Assembly (NCBI RefSeq): GCF_001429725.1
Contig: NZ_LMHV01000043.1
Span: forward strand, 22,938-86,937
Direction: 5' to 3'
DNA length: 64,000 nucleotides
Source of the DNA: Rhizobium sp. Root708
Lineage (GTDB): Bacteria > Pseudomonadota > Alphaproteobacteria > Rhizobiales > Rhizobiaceae
Under the pieces are notes generated by a model. The model ran no database searches and was not told the DNA's origin. It worked only from the letters and a program-made list of their open reading frames with translations. Shown piece after piece: positions 8,644 through 17,490 of this stretch. The stretch's first letter is position 1. Each line of letters opens with the position of its first letter. The translations under genes were made by a program, and so were the position numbers.

Positions 8644-10464
8644 CTAGTGGAAGAGAACGCTGGCGCCGCGATCCGAAGCGCCGACCGAGCGACGGAAGGG
8701 CGCGAAAAGCTCGCGGCCCATGCCGAATTCGTTTTCGGAAAGATCCGCAACGACAGCCTCGCGCTCCGCCATATCAGCAGCATCGACAAGCACCTCAAGC
8801 GTGCCGGCAATCGCATCGAGGCGAATGATGTCGCCGTCCTTGATGCGGGCGATCGGGCCGCCATCGACGGCCTCCGGCGTGACGTGGATTGCCGCCGGCA
8901 CCTTGCCCGAAGCGCCGGACATGCGGCCGTCCGTCAGCAACGCAACGCGGAAGCCACGGTCCTGAAGCACGCCGAGCGGCGGCGTCAGCTTGTGCAGTTC
9001 CGGCATGCCGTTGGCCTTCGGCCCCTGGAAACGGACGACGGCGATGAAATCCTTGTTCAGCTTGCCTTCCTTGAAGGCGTCCTGCAGTTCCTGCTGGCTG
9101 TGGAAGACGACCGCCGGCGCTTCGATCACATGTCGGTCCGCCTTCACTGCCGAGATCTTGATGACCGCCTTGCCGATATTGCCGCGAAGCATCTTCAGGC
9201 CGCCATTGGCCTGGAAGGGTGTTTCGATGCTGGCGAGTACCTTCGGATCGACGCTCTTCTCCGGTGCCGGCTCGCGCACGATCGCGCCGTTGTCACCGAG
9301 ACGCGGGTCGATGGTGTAGGCCTGCAGGCCGTGGCCAAAGACGGTGCGCACGTCGTCGTGGACCATGCCCTGCTTCAGCAATTCCTTGATGAGGAAGCCC
9401 ATGCCGCCGGCGGCGTGGAAGTGGTTCACATCGGCCAGTCCGTTCGGATAGACGCGCGCCAGCAGCGGCACGATCTCGGAGAGTTCGGCAATGTCCTGCC
9501 AGGTCAGCTGGATACCAGCAGCCCGCGCCATTGCGACAAGGTGCAGCGTGTGGTTCGTCGAGCCGCCGGTGGCGTGCAGTCCGACGACGCCGTTGACGAC
9601 CGAGCGCTCGTCGATCATCTCGCCGGCCGGCGTGAATTCGTTGCCCTGCGCGGTGATCGCCAACGCACGCTTGGCGGCTTCGCGGGTGAAAGCTTCGCGC
9701 AGCGGCGTGCCCGGATTGATGAAGGAAGAGCCGGGCATATGGAAGCCCATGATCTCCATCAGCATCTGGTTGGAGTTTGCTGTGCCGTAGAAGGTGCAGG
9801 TGCCCGGGCCGTGGTAGGACTTGGACTCGGCTTCCAGCAGTTCGGCGCGGCCGACCTTGCCCTCGGCATAGAGCTGGCGCACGCGTGACTTTTCGTCGTT
9901 CGGCAGGCCCGATGTCATCGGACCGGCCGGCACGAAGATCGCCGGCAGGTGGCCGAAGGAGAGGGCGGCGATGACGAGACCAGGCACGATCTTGTCGCAG
10001 ACGCCGAGGAAGAGCGCGGCATCGAACATGTTGTGCGACAGGCCAACGCCGGCGGCCATCGCGATCAGGTCGCGGGAGAACAGCGAGAGCTCCATGCCCG
10101 GCTGACCCTGGGTGACGCCGTCGCACATCGCCGGAACAGCGCCGGCCACCTGTGCGATGCCGCCTGCCGCCGCAGCTGCCTCACGGAGGATCGCCGGATA
10201 GGTCTCGAACGGCTGATGCGCGGAAAGCATGTCATTGTAGGAGGTGATGATGCCGAGATTAAGCACGCGGTCACCCGCAAGTGCGTCCTTCTCGGCGGGG
10301 GAACAGACCGCGAAGCCGTGCGCAAGATTGGCGCAACCGAGAACCGAGCGGTTTACGCTCTTCGAGGCCGCATTGCGCAGGCGCTCCAGATAAAGTTCGC
10401 GCGTCGGTTTCGATCGTTCGACAATACGGGCGGTGATCGCAGAAATGCGTGCATTAGCGGACAT
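8644..10464 (-). CDS. edd: Phosphogluconate dehydratase (Entner-Doudoroff)
   Basis: A 606-residue IlvD/Edd-family dehydratase that converts 6-phosphogluconate to 2-keto-3-deoxy-6-phosphogluconate. Conserved blocks include GIITSYNDMLSAHQPFETYP, VPAMCDGVTQGQPGMELSLFSRD and the GGSTNHTLHL motif, with cysteines positioned for the 4Fe-4S cluster. The frame is open for ten codons further upstream (to 10494), but GCAGGATAACTCCC directly precedes the ATG at 10464, which gives the usual family start MSANARIS. It is third in the zwf-pgl-edd operon, 57 bp after pgl. No eda aldolase gene follows; the shared terminator does. Confidence 0.95.
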   Translation of the reverse strand: MSANARISAITARIVERSKPTRELYLERLRNAASKSVNRSVLGCANLAHGFAVCSPAEKDALAGDRVLNLGIITSYNDMLSAHQPFETYPAILREAAAAAGGIAQVAGAVPAMCDGVTQGQPGMELSLFSRDLIAMAAGVGLSHNMFDAALFLGVCDKIVPGLVIAALSFGHLPAIFVPAGPMTSGLPNDEKSRVRQLYAEGKVGRAELLEAESKSYHGPGTCTFYGTANSNQMLMEIMGFHMPGSSFINPGTPLREAFTREAAKRALAITAQGNEFTPAGEMIDERSVVNGVVGLHATGGSTNHTLHLVAMARAAGIQLTWQDIAELSEIVPLLARVYPNGLADVNHFHAAGGMGFLIKELLKQGMVHDDVRTVFGHGLQAYTIDPRLGDNGAIVREPAPEKSVDPKVLASIETPFQANGGLKMLRGNIGKAVIKISAVKADRHVIEAPAVVFHSQQELQDAFKEGKLNKDFIAVVRFQGPKANGMPELHKLTPPLGVLQDRGFRVALLTDGRMSGASGKVPAAIHVTPEAVDGGPIARIKDGDIIRLDAIAGTLEVLVDAADMAEREAVVADLSENEFGMGRELFAPFRRSVGASDRGASVLFH

Positions 10465-10521
10465 GGGAGTTATCCTGCCTTGGTTGCTCTTCAAATTTTC
10501 GTTCGCGGCTGCTGCCGAGCT

Positions 10522-11220
10522 CTATGGAGCCCAGTAGACTTCGACCGGACTTGCCGCCCGCCGAAGAATGGCGCGGATCGGCATCTCTGCCTCGTCGCCG
10601 GCGCCCTCAGCCTTTGTCAGGACGTCCTTCTTGCTGTCGCCTTCGATATGAAGCACGAGCAGCTTTGCATCCTGGAGGCTTGAGAAGGTGAAGGTCAGCC
10701 GCGGTTCACCCGCTCCGTCAGCCTCCATGGTAATGATACCACGCGGCGTTTTCGCGTCGAGAGCGGCTTTCAGGTTGCTGCCACCAGGGAAGAACGAGGC
10801 CGTGTGACCATCGCCGCCCATCCCGAGGATAGCAACATCGAAGGGGTTGCCGATTGCCGCGGTGGCGGCCGTCGCGAGTTTCGCGGCGTCTTCGACCGAA
10901 TCTGCCGCCTGGTAGAGCGGCAGGAAGCTTGCGGCCTTGGCCTTGTTCTGCAGCAGGTTTTCGGCCACCAGCAGATGGTTGGAGCGCGGGTTGTCGGCCG
11001 GAACAAAGCGTTCGTCCACGAGTGTGACCGTCACCTTTGTCCAGTCGAGATCGCGCGCTGAAAGCTCCTGGAAGAAGCGCTTCGGCGTCGAGCCGCCGGA
11101 GACGGCAATGGTTGCCGTTCCCCGGGCGTCGATTGCTGCGGTAAGCGAGGCAACGACGTTGTCGGCCAGGTTGCGAGCCAGTTCTGCGCCATCGGCAAAA
11201 GCATGCATCGTCGCTGCCAT
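10522..11220 (-). CDS. pgl: 6-phosphogluconolactonase
   Basis: A 232-residue DevB/Pgl-type lactonase with the family motifs AVSGGSTPKRFFQELS near residues 39-54, VTLVDERFVPADNPRSNHLLV near 66-86 and GMGGDGHTASFFPG near 132-145. It hydrolyses 6-phosphoglucono-lactone, the Zwf product, in the cytoplasm. AAGGAT lies before the ATG. It is 11 bp downstream of zwf and upstream of edd, so the three consecutive steps from glucose-6-phosphate to KDPG are encoded in one transcription unit. Confidence 0.94.
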   Translation of the reverse strand: MAATMHAFADGAELARNLADNVVASLTAAIDARGTATIAVSGGSTPKRFFQELSARDLDWTKVTVTLVDERFVPADNPRSNHLLVAENLLQNKAKAASFLPLYQAADSVEDAAKLATAATAAIGNPFDVAILGMGGDGHTASFFPGGSNLKAALDAKTPRGIITMEADGAGEPRLTFTFSSLQDAKLLVLHIEGDSKKDVLTKAEGAGDEAEMPIRAILRRAASPVEVYWAP

Positions 11221-11231
11221 CGTCTCGATCC

Positions 11232-12707
11232 TTAGAGGTTATCGTGCCAGGTGCGGCCGTCACGCTCGATGAGCGCGATCGACTGGCTGGGGCCCCAGGT
11301 GCCGGCGGTGTAACCCTGAACCTTCTGGCCGGTGGATTCCCAGCCCTTCAGGATCGGATCGACCCACTGCCACGCCGCCTCGACTTCGTCGCGGCGCATG
11401 AACAGCGTCTGGTTGGAACGGATGACGTCCATCAGCAGGCGCTCGTAAGCGTCCGGGTTGCGAACCTGGAAGGCATCCGCAAAGCTCATGTCGAGCGAAA
11501 CGTTGCGCAGGCGCATTCCGCCCGGGCCCGGGTCCTTGATCATCAGAGACTGCTTGACGCCTTCGTCAGGCTGCAGGCGGATGATCAGTTGGTTCTGGTT
11601 GATGCGACCGGCGGCCTGATCGAAGATCGTGTGCGGGATCGGCTTGAAGGTGATGACGATCTCCGACATGCGGCCGGCGAGGCGCTTGCCGGTGCGGATG
11701 TAGAAGGGAACGCCGGCCCAGCGCCAGTTGTTGATTTCGGCCTTGATGGCGACGAAGGTTTCGGTGTTGGACACGCCGCCTTCGAGCTCTTCGAGGTAAC
11801 CCTTGACCGGGCCGCCCGCCGAAGCGCCGGCGCGATACTGGCCGCGCACGGTTGCCTGCTCGACATTCGAGGCGTCGATCGGCTTCAGGGCGCGCAGCAC
11901 CTTCAGCTTCTCGTCGCGGACCGCTTCGGAATCCATCGAGGATGGGACTTCCATGGCAACCAGGCAGACCAGCTGCATGATGTGGTTCTGCACCATGTCA
12001 CGCAGCGCACCGGCGGTGTCGTAGTAACCGGCACGGCCTTCGAGGCCGACCGACTCGGCAACCGTGATCTGCACGTGGTCGATATGGTTGGCATTCCACA
12101 GCGGCTCGTAGAGCGCGTTGGCGAAGCGCAGAGCCATCAGGTTCTGCACGGTTTCCTTGCCGAGGTAGTGGTCGATGCGGAAGATTTGTTCTTCCTTGAA
12201 GACCTTGCCGATCGTGTCGTTGAGCGACAGCGCCGATGCGAGGTCGCGACCGATCGGCTTCTCGACAACGATGCGCGTCGACTTGGTGATCAGCTTGTGG
12301 TCGTGAATCTTCTGAGAGATGTCGCCGAAAATGCCCGGTGCGACAGCGAGGTAGAAGGCGCGGACGCGATCCTTGCCTTCATCGAGCAGCTTCTTCAGCT
12401 GATCCCAGCCGGCGTCCGAACGCGCATCGACAGGCACGTAGTAGAGACGCTTCAGGAACTTCTCGACTTCGGCTTCGTCGTATTCGCCCTTTTTCAGATG
12501 CTCCTTCAGAGCGTCTTCGGCAAACTTGCGATATTCCTCGTGCGTAAGCGGGCTGCGCGATGCGCCGATAACGCGGGTGGGTTCGGAGAACTGGCCTTCG
12601 ACCTGACGATGATAAAGCGCCGGCAGCAACTTGCGTTCCGCAAGGTCGCCGCTGCCGCCGAAAACGACATAATCAAAGGGTTCAACGGGGATGATTTGGC
12701 TGCTCAT
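11232..12707 (-). CDS. zwf: Glucose-6-phosphate 1-dehydrogenase
   Basis: A 491-residue G6PD. The N-terminal nucleotide-binding loop is FGGSGDLAERKLLPALY at about residues 15-31 and the substrate-binding/catalytic segment is RIDHYLGKE near 176-184. A start at 12722 would add five residues (MRDNL); the ATG at 12707 gives the conserved family N-terminus MSSQIIPVEPFD. First gene of zwf-pgl-edd, it commits glucose-6-phosphate to the Entner-Doudoroff and pentose phosphate routes. The upstream 133 bp contain an AT-rich palindrome with a central CG that may be an operator. Confidence 0.95.
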   Translation of the reverse strand: MSSQIIPVEPFDYVVFGGSGDLAERKLLPALYHRQVEGQFSEPTRVIGASRSPLTHEEYRKFAEDALKEHLKKGEYDEAEVEKFLKRLYYVPVDARSDAGWDQLKKLLDEGKDRVRAFYLAVAPGIFGDISQKIHDHKLITKSTRIVVEKPIGRDLASALSLNDTIGKVFKEEQIFRIDHYLGKETVQNLMALRFANALYEPLWNANHIDHVQITVAESVGLEGRAGYYDTAGALRDMVQNHIMQLVCLVAMEVPSSMDSEAVRDEKLKVLRALKPIDASNVEQATVRGQYRAGASAGGPVKGYLEELEGGVSNTETFVAIKAEINNWRWAGVPFYIRTGKRLAGRMSEIVITFKPIPHTIFDQAAGRINQNQLIIRLQPDEGVKQSLMIKDPGPGGMRLRNVSLDMSFADAFQVRNPDAYERLLMDVIRSNQTLFMRRDEVEAAWQWVDPILKGWESTGQKVQGYTAGTWGPSQSIALIERDGRTWHDNL

Positions 12708-12747
12708 GAGGTTGTCTCTCAATCAGACGGGTTATTGGCTCTTTAAT

Positions 12748-12759
12748 CTAATCGATTTA
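12748..12759. promoter_or_regulatory. Candidate LacI-type operator upstream of zwf
   Basis: CTAATCGATTTA is a near-palindrome with central CG, 41 bp before the zwf start. In Sinorhizobium meliloti a LacI-family protein (PckR) is known to control this pathway; linking this site to that protein is inference. Confidence 0.35.
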
Positions 12760-12840
12760 AAAAAGCCAGTGTGCGATGCAATGAATCTCTCGGAAACAGG
12801 TTTTAGATCGAATTGCCGCGCGATGAAATCCGCAATCTGA

Positions 12841-14139
12841 CTAAAACTTGTCGCGCAGTGCAAACCACGAGAGCGCCAGGAAAAGCAGCGGTGCGCGCAT
12901 CGCCGGACCTCCTGGAAAAGCCGGAATATCGAGCGACTTGAAAAGATCGAGATCCGCCGATTTTCCAAGAACAGTTTCCGCGTAGAGCTTGCCGCAATAG
13001 TTGGACAACATCACGCCATGGCCGGAGTAGCCGCCGATCGATGTCACGCCGGGCATCACCTCACGCACGAAGGGTTGGCGGGGCATGGTGATGCCGACCG
13101 AGCCGCCCCAGGCATGGCTGATCTCGATATTGCCGAGCGCCGGATAGATCTCGGCGATCTGCCGGCGGATGTGCTCGGTAATGTCGCGCGGATTGTCCGC
13201 CGTGTAGGCTTCGCGCCCGCCAAAGAGCAGCCGCCCGTCCTTCGACTTGCGGAAATAGCGCACGACGAAGCGTGAATCCGCCACCGCCTCGGCTCCGGGC
13301 AACACGTCCGGATGCTTGTCGAGCGGCACGGTGGCGCCGATGAAGGAGCGGATCGGCATCACATGGCTTGCCGTGACAGGTTCGAGATTGCCGATATAGC
13401 CGTTGCAGGCGATCAGCACCTTGTCGGCAGTGATCGTGCCGCGCGGTGTCTCGATCATCACCTTGCTGCTGCCATGAAGGATCGCCGAGGCTTTCGTCAT
13501 CTCGAAGATCTGCGCTCCGGCGTTGGCTGCAACGCGGGCGAGCCCGATCAGAAACTTCAGCGGGTTTATGTGGCCGGTTCCGGTGTCGCGAACGCCGCAG
13601 AAATAGCGCGTCGAGCCGAGCCGTTCTTGTGTCTCCGTTTTGTCCATGAAGCGCAGATGCGGATAATTGTAGCGCATCGCCGCGATCTCGGCGTTCTCGT
13701 AATAGTCGGCCTTGTAGCTCTCCTTGTGCGCCACGTTCATCTGACCCGGCATGTAGTCCATGTCGATCTGATGTTCCGTGGCGAAGTCGAGGAGGTGCTG
13801 TTTGGCGGCCTCGGCAACATCGAAGAGGGCGCGGGACCGCTCATAGCCGATCTTTTCCTCAAGCTCTTCCGGCCACCAGCGCTGGCCGGTGCCGAGCTGT
13901 CCGCCGTTGCGGCCGGAGGCGCCGTCGCCAAACCGGCACGCCTCGATGAGAATCACCGAGACGCCTGACTTGGCGAGATTGTAGGCCGCCTGCAGGCCAG
14001 TGTAGCCGCCGCCGATGATGGCGACGTCACATGTCTTCGAGCCGTCCATTTCGGGATAGGTCGGCCGCTCGCCCGACGTGGCTTGGTACCACGAAATGCC
14101 GGGCGCAATGGGGCTCTGCCATCTCTCCTGCGATGTCAT
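12841..14139 (-). CDS. FAD-dependent oxidoreductase, gamma-glutamylputrescine oxidase (PuuB)-like
   Basis: A 432-residue DAO-family flavoprotein. The Rossmann dinucleotide motif is VAIIGGGYTGLQAAYNLAKSG at about residues 39-59, followed by the GDGASGRNGGQLGTGQRWWP segment characteristic of the PuuB/OrdL group. The C-terminal FAD contact is GGYSGHGVMLSNYCGKL. It lies 13 bp downstream of a glutamine-synthetase-like gene, the pairing expected for oxidation of gamma-glutamyl-polyamine or a related gamma-glutamylated amine. Substrate identity is inference. GAGGGCTCGGTC precedes the start. Confidence 0.85.
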   Translation of the reverse strand: MTSQERWQSPIAPGISWYQATSGERPTYPEMDGSKTCDVAIIGGGYTGLQAAYNLAKSGVSVILIEACRFGDGASGRNGGQLGTGQRWWPEELEEKIGYERSRALFDVAEAAKQHLLDFATEHQIDMDYMPGQMNVAHKESYKADYYENAEIAAMRYNYPHLRFMDKTETQERLGSTRYFCGVRDTGTGHINPLKFLIGLARVAANAGAQIFEMTKASAILHGSSKVMIETPRGTITADKVLIACNGYIGNLEPVTASHVMPIRSFIGATVPLDKHPDVLPGAEAVADSRFVVRYFRKSKDGRLLFGGREAYTADNPRDITEHIRRQIAEIYPALGNIEISHAWGGSVGITMPRQPFVREVMPGVTSIGGYSGHGVMLSNYCGKLYAETVLGKSADLDLFKSLDIPAFPGGPAMRAPLLFLALSWFALRDKF

Positions 14140-14152
14140 GACCGAGCCCTCC

Positions 14153-15589
14153 CTATACGTTCAGCAGAAGGAATTCGCGCTCCCACGGACTGATCACCTG
14201 CATGAAGGTTTCGAACTCTCCACGCTTCACGCCGGCATAGATGCCGAGGAACTCCTTGCCGAACACTTCCACAAAGGCTTCCTCTTCTTCCATCAGCGCG
14301 ACGGCTTCCAGAAGCCCGCGCGGCAAATCGATCGAGCCCTCGTTTGCCGTATCTTCCGTCGGCGCAGTCGGCTCGATGCCCCTGGTGATACCAAGCAGAC
14401 CCGAGGCAAGCGAGGCGGCGAGCGCGAGATAGGGATTGGCATCCGAACTCGGCAGGCGGTTTTCAACACGCCTTGCCTGCGGATCGGACACCGGCACGCG
14501 GAATGCCGTCGTGCGGTTGTCATAGCCCCAGGCATTGTTGACGGGTGCCGACATGTCGGGCGTCAGTCGCCGGTAGGAGTTCACATAGGGCGCCAGCATC
14601 ACCATCGAGCTCGGCACGTATTTCTGCAGGCCGCCGATGAAGTGGAAGAACTCGCGAGAGGCCGAACCATCGGGGTTCGAGAAGATGTTCTTGCCCGTCT
14701 CGCTGTCGACCACCGACTGGTGGATGTGCATCGCTGAACCCGGCTGCCCCTGCATCGGCTTGGCCATGAAGGTCGCGTAGATGCCGTGCTTCATCGCCGC
14801 TTCGCGGATCGTGCGCTTGAACAGGAATACCTGGTCGGCAAGCTCGATCGGATTGCCGTGGCGCAGGTTGATTTCGAGCTGCGCGGGCCCTTCCTCGTGG
14901 ATCAGCGTATCGATCTCGAGACCCTGCTTTTCCGAGAAGTGGTAGATGTCGTCGATCAGTTCGTCGAACTCGTTGATGCCGGCGATCGAATAGCCCTGAC
15001 CGCCAAGGATCGAGCGGCCGGAGCGGCCCTTCGGCGGATGCAGCGGATAATCAGGGTCGTCGTTCTTGGCGACGAGATAGAATTCGATCTCGGGCGCGAC
15101 GATCGGTTTCCAGCCGCGGTCGGCATAGAGCTTCAGCACGCGCTTCAGGACGTTCCGCGGCGTGTAGGGAACCTCTTCCCCATCCACGCTGACGATATCG
15201 CAGATCACCTGCGCCGTCGGATCGGTTTCCCAGGGCACGACCGAAAGCGTCGAAAGATCGGGCACCAGCTTGAGGTCGCTGTCGCGCGGCTCGTAGCGGA
15301 AGCTTTCGGTCTCGTCGGGATATTCGCCGGAGATGGTGTGGCGATAGATCGCCGAGGGCAGCGCAAGCGAGGTGTTCGAGGTGAACTTGGAGCTCGGCAT
15401 CATCTTGCCGCGCGGTACGCCTGCTAGGTCAGGCGTGATGCATTCGATGTCTTCGATACCGCGTGCCCGCAAGAACCGCGCTGCTTCCTTCCAGTTTTCA
15501 ACGCCGCGCTGGTGTCCGGGATCCGGGGGTGTCTTTTTCGAGGCGGGTACGTTTCTGGCAGGCTTCAGCGTCGTCTTTTTTGGGGACAT
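14153..15589 (-). CDS. Glutamine synthetase family protein, gamma-glutamylputrescine synthetase-like
   Basis: A 478-residue protein from the ATG at 15587-15589. The frame stays open upstream for 77 more codons, but those residues are not GS-like. Conserved GS catalytic-domain segments are present: GSAMHIHQSVVD (ATP/metal binding), NNAWGYDNRTTAFRVPVSD and RVENRLPSSDANPYLALAASLA. The N-terminus WKEAARFLRARGIEDIECITPDLAGVPRGKMMP is the type III/PuuA-like version of the beta-grasp domain, not that of assimilatory GlnA. With the adjacent PuuB-like oxidase it probably ligates glutamate to a polyamine or similar amine. The Lys-rich N-terminal tail (MSPKKTTLKPARNVPASKKT) is unusual. Confidence 0.85.
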   Translation of the reverse strand: MSPKKTTLKPARNVPASKKTPPDPGHQRGVENWKEAARFLRARGIEDIECITPDLAGVPRGKMMPSSKFTSNTSLALPSAIYRHTISGEYPDETESFRYEPRDSDLKLVPDLSTLSVVPWETDPTAQVICDIVSVDGEEVPYTPRNVLKRVLKLYADRGWKPIVAPEIEFYLVAKNDDPDYPLHPPKGRSGRSILGGQGYSIAGINEFDELIDDIYHFSEKQGLEIDTLIHEEGPAQLEINLRHGNPIELADQVFLFKRTIREAAMKHGIYATFMAKPMQGQPGSAMHIHQSVVDSETGKNIFSNPDGSASREFFHFIGGLQKYVPSSMVMLAPYVNSYRRLTPDMSAPVNNAWGYDNRTTAFRVPVSDPQARRVENRLPSSDANPYLALAASLASGLLGITRGIEPTAPTEDTANEGSIDLPRGLLEAVALMEEEEAFVEVFGKEFLGIYAGVKRGEFETFMQVISPWEREFLLLNV

Positions 15590-15709
15590 GACACACCGGT
15601 TTGCGTGAATCTTGGCGGCATCATAGCCAGAGTTTGGCAATTGGCGAGGGGGAGGGCACGTTGACTTTCGCCCATTGATGGAAAAAGAAGACGTCTTTCG
15701 ACAAGGGAA

Positions 15710-16897
15710 ATGGTTTTGCAGCGAAAAAGCGATGTGATCGTCATCGGCGCGGGCGCCGCCGGCATGATGTGCGCCATTCGCGCCGCCCAGCGGGGGCGCT
15801 CGGTCGTGGTTCTCGATCATGCGAAGTCGCCGGGCGAGAAGATCCGCATTTCAGGCGGCGGACGCTGCAATTTCACCAATATCCATGCCGGTCCGAAAAG
15901 CTTCCTGTCCGCCAATCCGCATTTCTGCAAGTCGGCTCTGGCGCGCTTCACGCCGTCGGATTTCATTGCCATGGTCGATCGCCATCGTATCGCTTGGCAC
16001 GAGAAGACGCTTGGCCAGTTGTTCTGCGACGACAGCGCCAAGGACATAATCCACATGCTTCTCGACGAGATGCGGGCCGCGGGTGCAACGCTGCATCTGC
16101 GCACCGAGATCGGTGACGTCGAGCGAAGCAGCGATGGCTTCCGCATCGCGACCTCCGAAGGCGCATATGAATGCAGCTCGCTGGTCATCGCGACCGGCGG
16201 CAAGTCCATTCCGAAGATGGGCGCGACAGGCTTTGCCTATCGCATCGCCGAGCAGTTCGGTCTCGCGATGGTCGAAACGCGACCCGGCCTCGTGCCGCTG
16301 ACGCTGGATCAGGCGACGCTCGAAAGCCTTTCCGAACTGTCGGGCATATCGGCGCCGGCTGAAATTCGCCACGGCAAGACGGCGTTCCGCGAAGCGCTGC
16401 TTTTCACGCATCGCGGTCTCAGCGGTCCGGCGATCCTGCAGATCTCGTCCTTCTGGCGCGAGGGGGATGACATCACCGTCGACATCGAGCCGGATGTCGA
16501 TCTGTTCGAGCATTTAAGGGCAGCAAAGAAGGCCAATGGCCGGCAGTCGGCCCAGACGGCGCTGGGCGAAATCCTGCCGAAGCGATTGGCGCAGTATCTG
16601 ACCGAGCGCGCGGGCATTGTCGGGCATATGGCCGATCTTTCCGACAAGGCTCTGTTGCGTCTGGCGGACGCTGCGCAGAATTGGAAGATCAAGCCGTCAG
16701 GGTCGGAAGGATACCGGACGGCGGAGGTGACGCTCGGGGGTCTCGACACCGCGGCTCTGGATTCACGCACGATGCAGGCGAAGAGCGTTCCCGGCCTCTA
16801 TTTCATCGGCGAATGCGTCGACGTGACCGGTTGGCTCGGCGGCTACAATTTCCAATGGGCCTGGGCATCGGGTTTTGCCGCCGGTGAATCTTTGTAG
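15710..16897 (+). CDS. HI0933/YhiN-family FAD-binding flavoprotein
   Basis: A 395-residue protein with the GxGxxG FAD loop VIVIGAGAAGMMCAIRAAQRG at about 9-29, then KIRISGGGRCNFTN at about 44-57, a hallmark of the HI0933/YhiN (BaiN-like) family, and the closing VDVTGWLGGYNFQWAWASGFAAGE near the C-terminus. The family has a Rossmann FAD domain with an inserted beta-barrel; physiological substrates are mostly unknown. It is divergent from the glutamine-synthetase-like gene across 120 bp. AAGGGAAATGGTTTTGC contains the start region; GGGAAATG spacing is acceptable for 15710. Confidence 0.85.
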   Translation: MVLQRKSDVIVIGAGAAGMMCAIRAAQRGRSVVVLDHAKSPGEKIRISGGGRCNFTNIHAGPKSFLSANPHFCKSALARFTPSDFIAMVDRHRIAWHEKTLGQLFCDDSAKDIIHMLLDEMRAAGATLHLRTEIGDVERSSDGFRIATSEGAYECSSLVIATGGKSIPKMGATGFAYRIAEQFGLAMVETRPGLVPLTLDQATLESLSELSGISAPAEIRHGKTAFREALLFTHRGLSGPAILQISSFWREGDDITVDIEPDVDLFEHLRAAKKANGRQSAQTALGEILPKRLAQYLTERAGIVGHMADLSDKALLRLADAAQNWKIKPSGSEGYRTAEVTLGGLDTAALDSRTMQAKSVPGLYFIGECVDVTGWLGGYNFQWAWASGFAAGESL

Positions 16898-17044
16898 AAG
16901 CAAAGCGAGCGGATAGATTCAATAGTTCTTAAGAAGGGTGCGCCATCCTGCCTCAATGACAGCTGAAATAAGCTTCCTAAATAAAGCTTTACGTACCAAC
17001 TGTTTTGTTGGATTGTTGTGTCAGAGAGAAGTGAGGTTCTGCCG

Positions 17045-17188
17045 ATGAACAGGAACACACGACGCGCCCGCGCCATTGCAATTGCCCAGACCAAGCCTGA
17101 CAGCCGCGTGACGGCCTTGCGATATCTGGTGCTCTCTCTCAGTGCTTTCTCCGCGATCGCCGCGCTTCTCCTCGCGCGCGTTTTCTAG
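17045..17188 (+). CDS. Small single-pass membrane protein, hypothetical
   Basis: A 47-codon open frame with a basic N-terminus (MNRNTRRARAIAIAQTKPDS) and a hydrophobic helix at about residues 26-46 that ends the protein. The positive N-terminus and C-terminal helix suggest an N-in tail-anchored topology. A GAGAAGTGAGG stretch upstream could serve as a ribosome-binding site, though at long spacing. It lies alone between the HI0933-type gene and the first chemotaxis gene. I do not recognise the family; conservation across rhizobia would decide whether it is real. Confidence 0.4.
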   Translation: MNRNTRRARAIAIAQTKPDSRVTALRYLVLSLSAFSAIAALLLARVF

Positions 17189-17490
17189 CACACTCCGGAA
17201 CGCCGATGCGCTGGTTTGGTGGCAGGAATGGCCGCCATCTGGCCGATAAATCGATTTGAATGCCGGTTTCTGCCATATACGCTTATCCGAAAATTAACAT
17301 CTCCTCTGCGACAGTTGGTGGATGATTTATAGGGACGCTTGACGCTTGCCGTTAAGCGCTGTGGCAATGATTGCCGTCCGGGCTAGCCCCGGGGATCCCC
17401 GTTGTTCCAAAAAAAGCAGCTCGATGCACTCGGTCGATGCCATTTCGCGGCATCGGTGGGAGGAGTGGTGTATGGAAGGCCGGAACCGCC
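17189..17490. other. Intergenic region upstream of the first chemoreceptor gene
   Basis: About 300 bp without a convincing gene. It contains a short palindromic stretch near 17384-17399 (GCTAGCCCCGGGGATCCCC) and, close to the start codon, GGGAGGAGTGG and GGAAGG purine tracts. I see no clear promoter pair. Confidence 0.4.
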
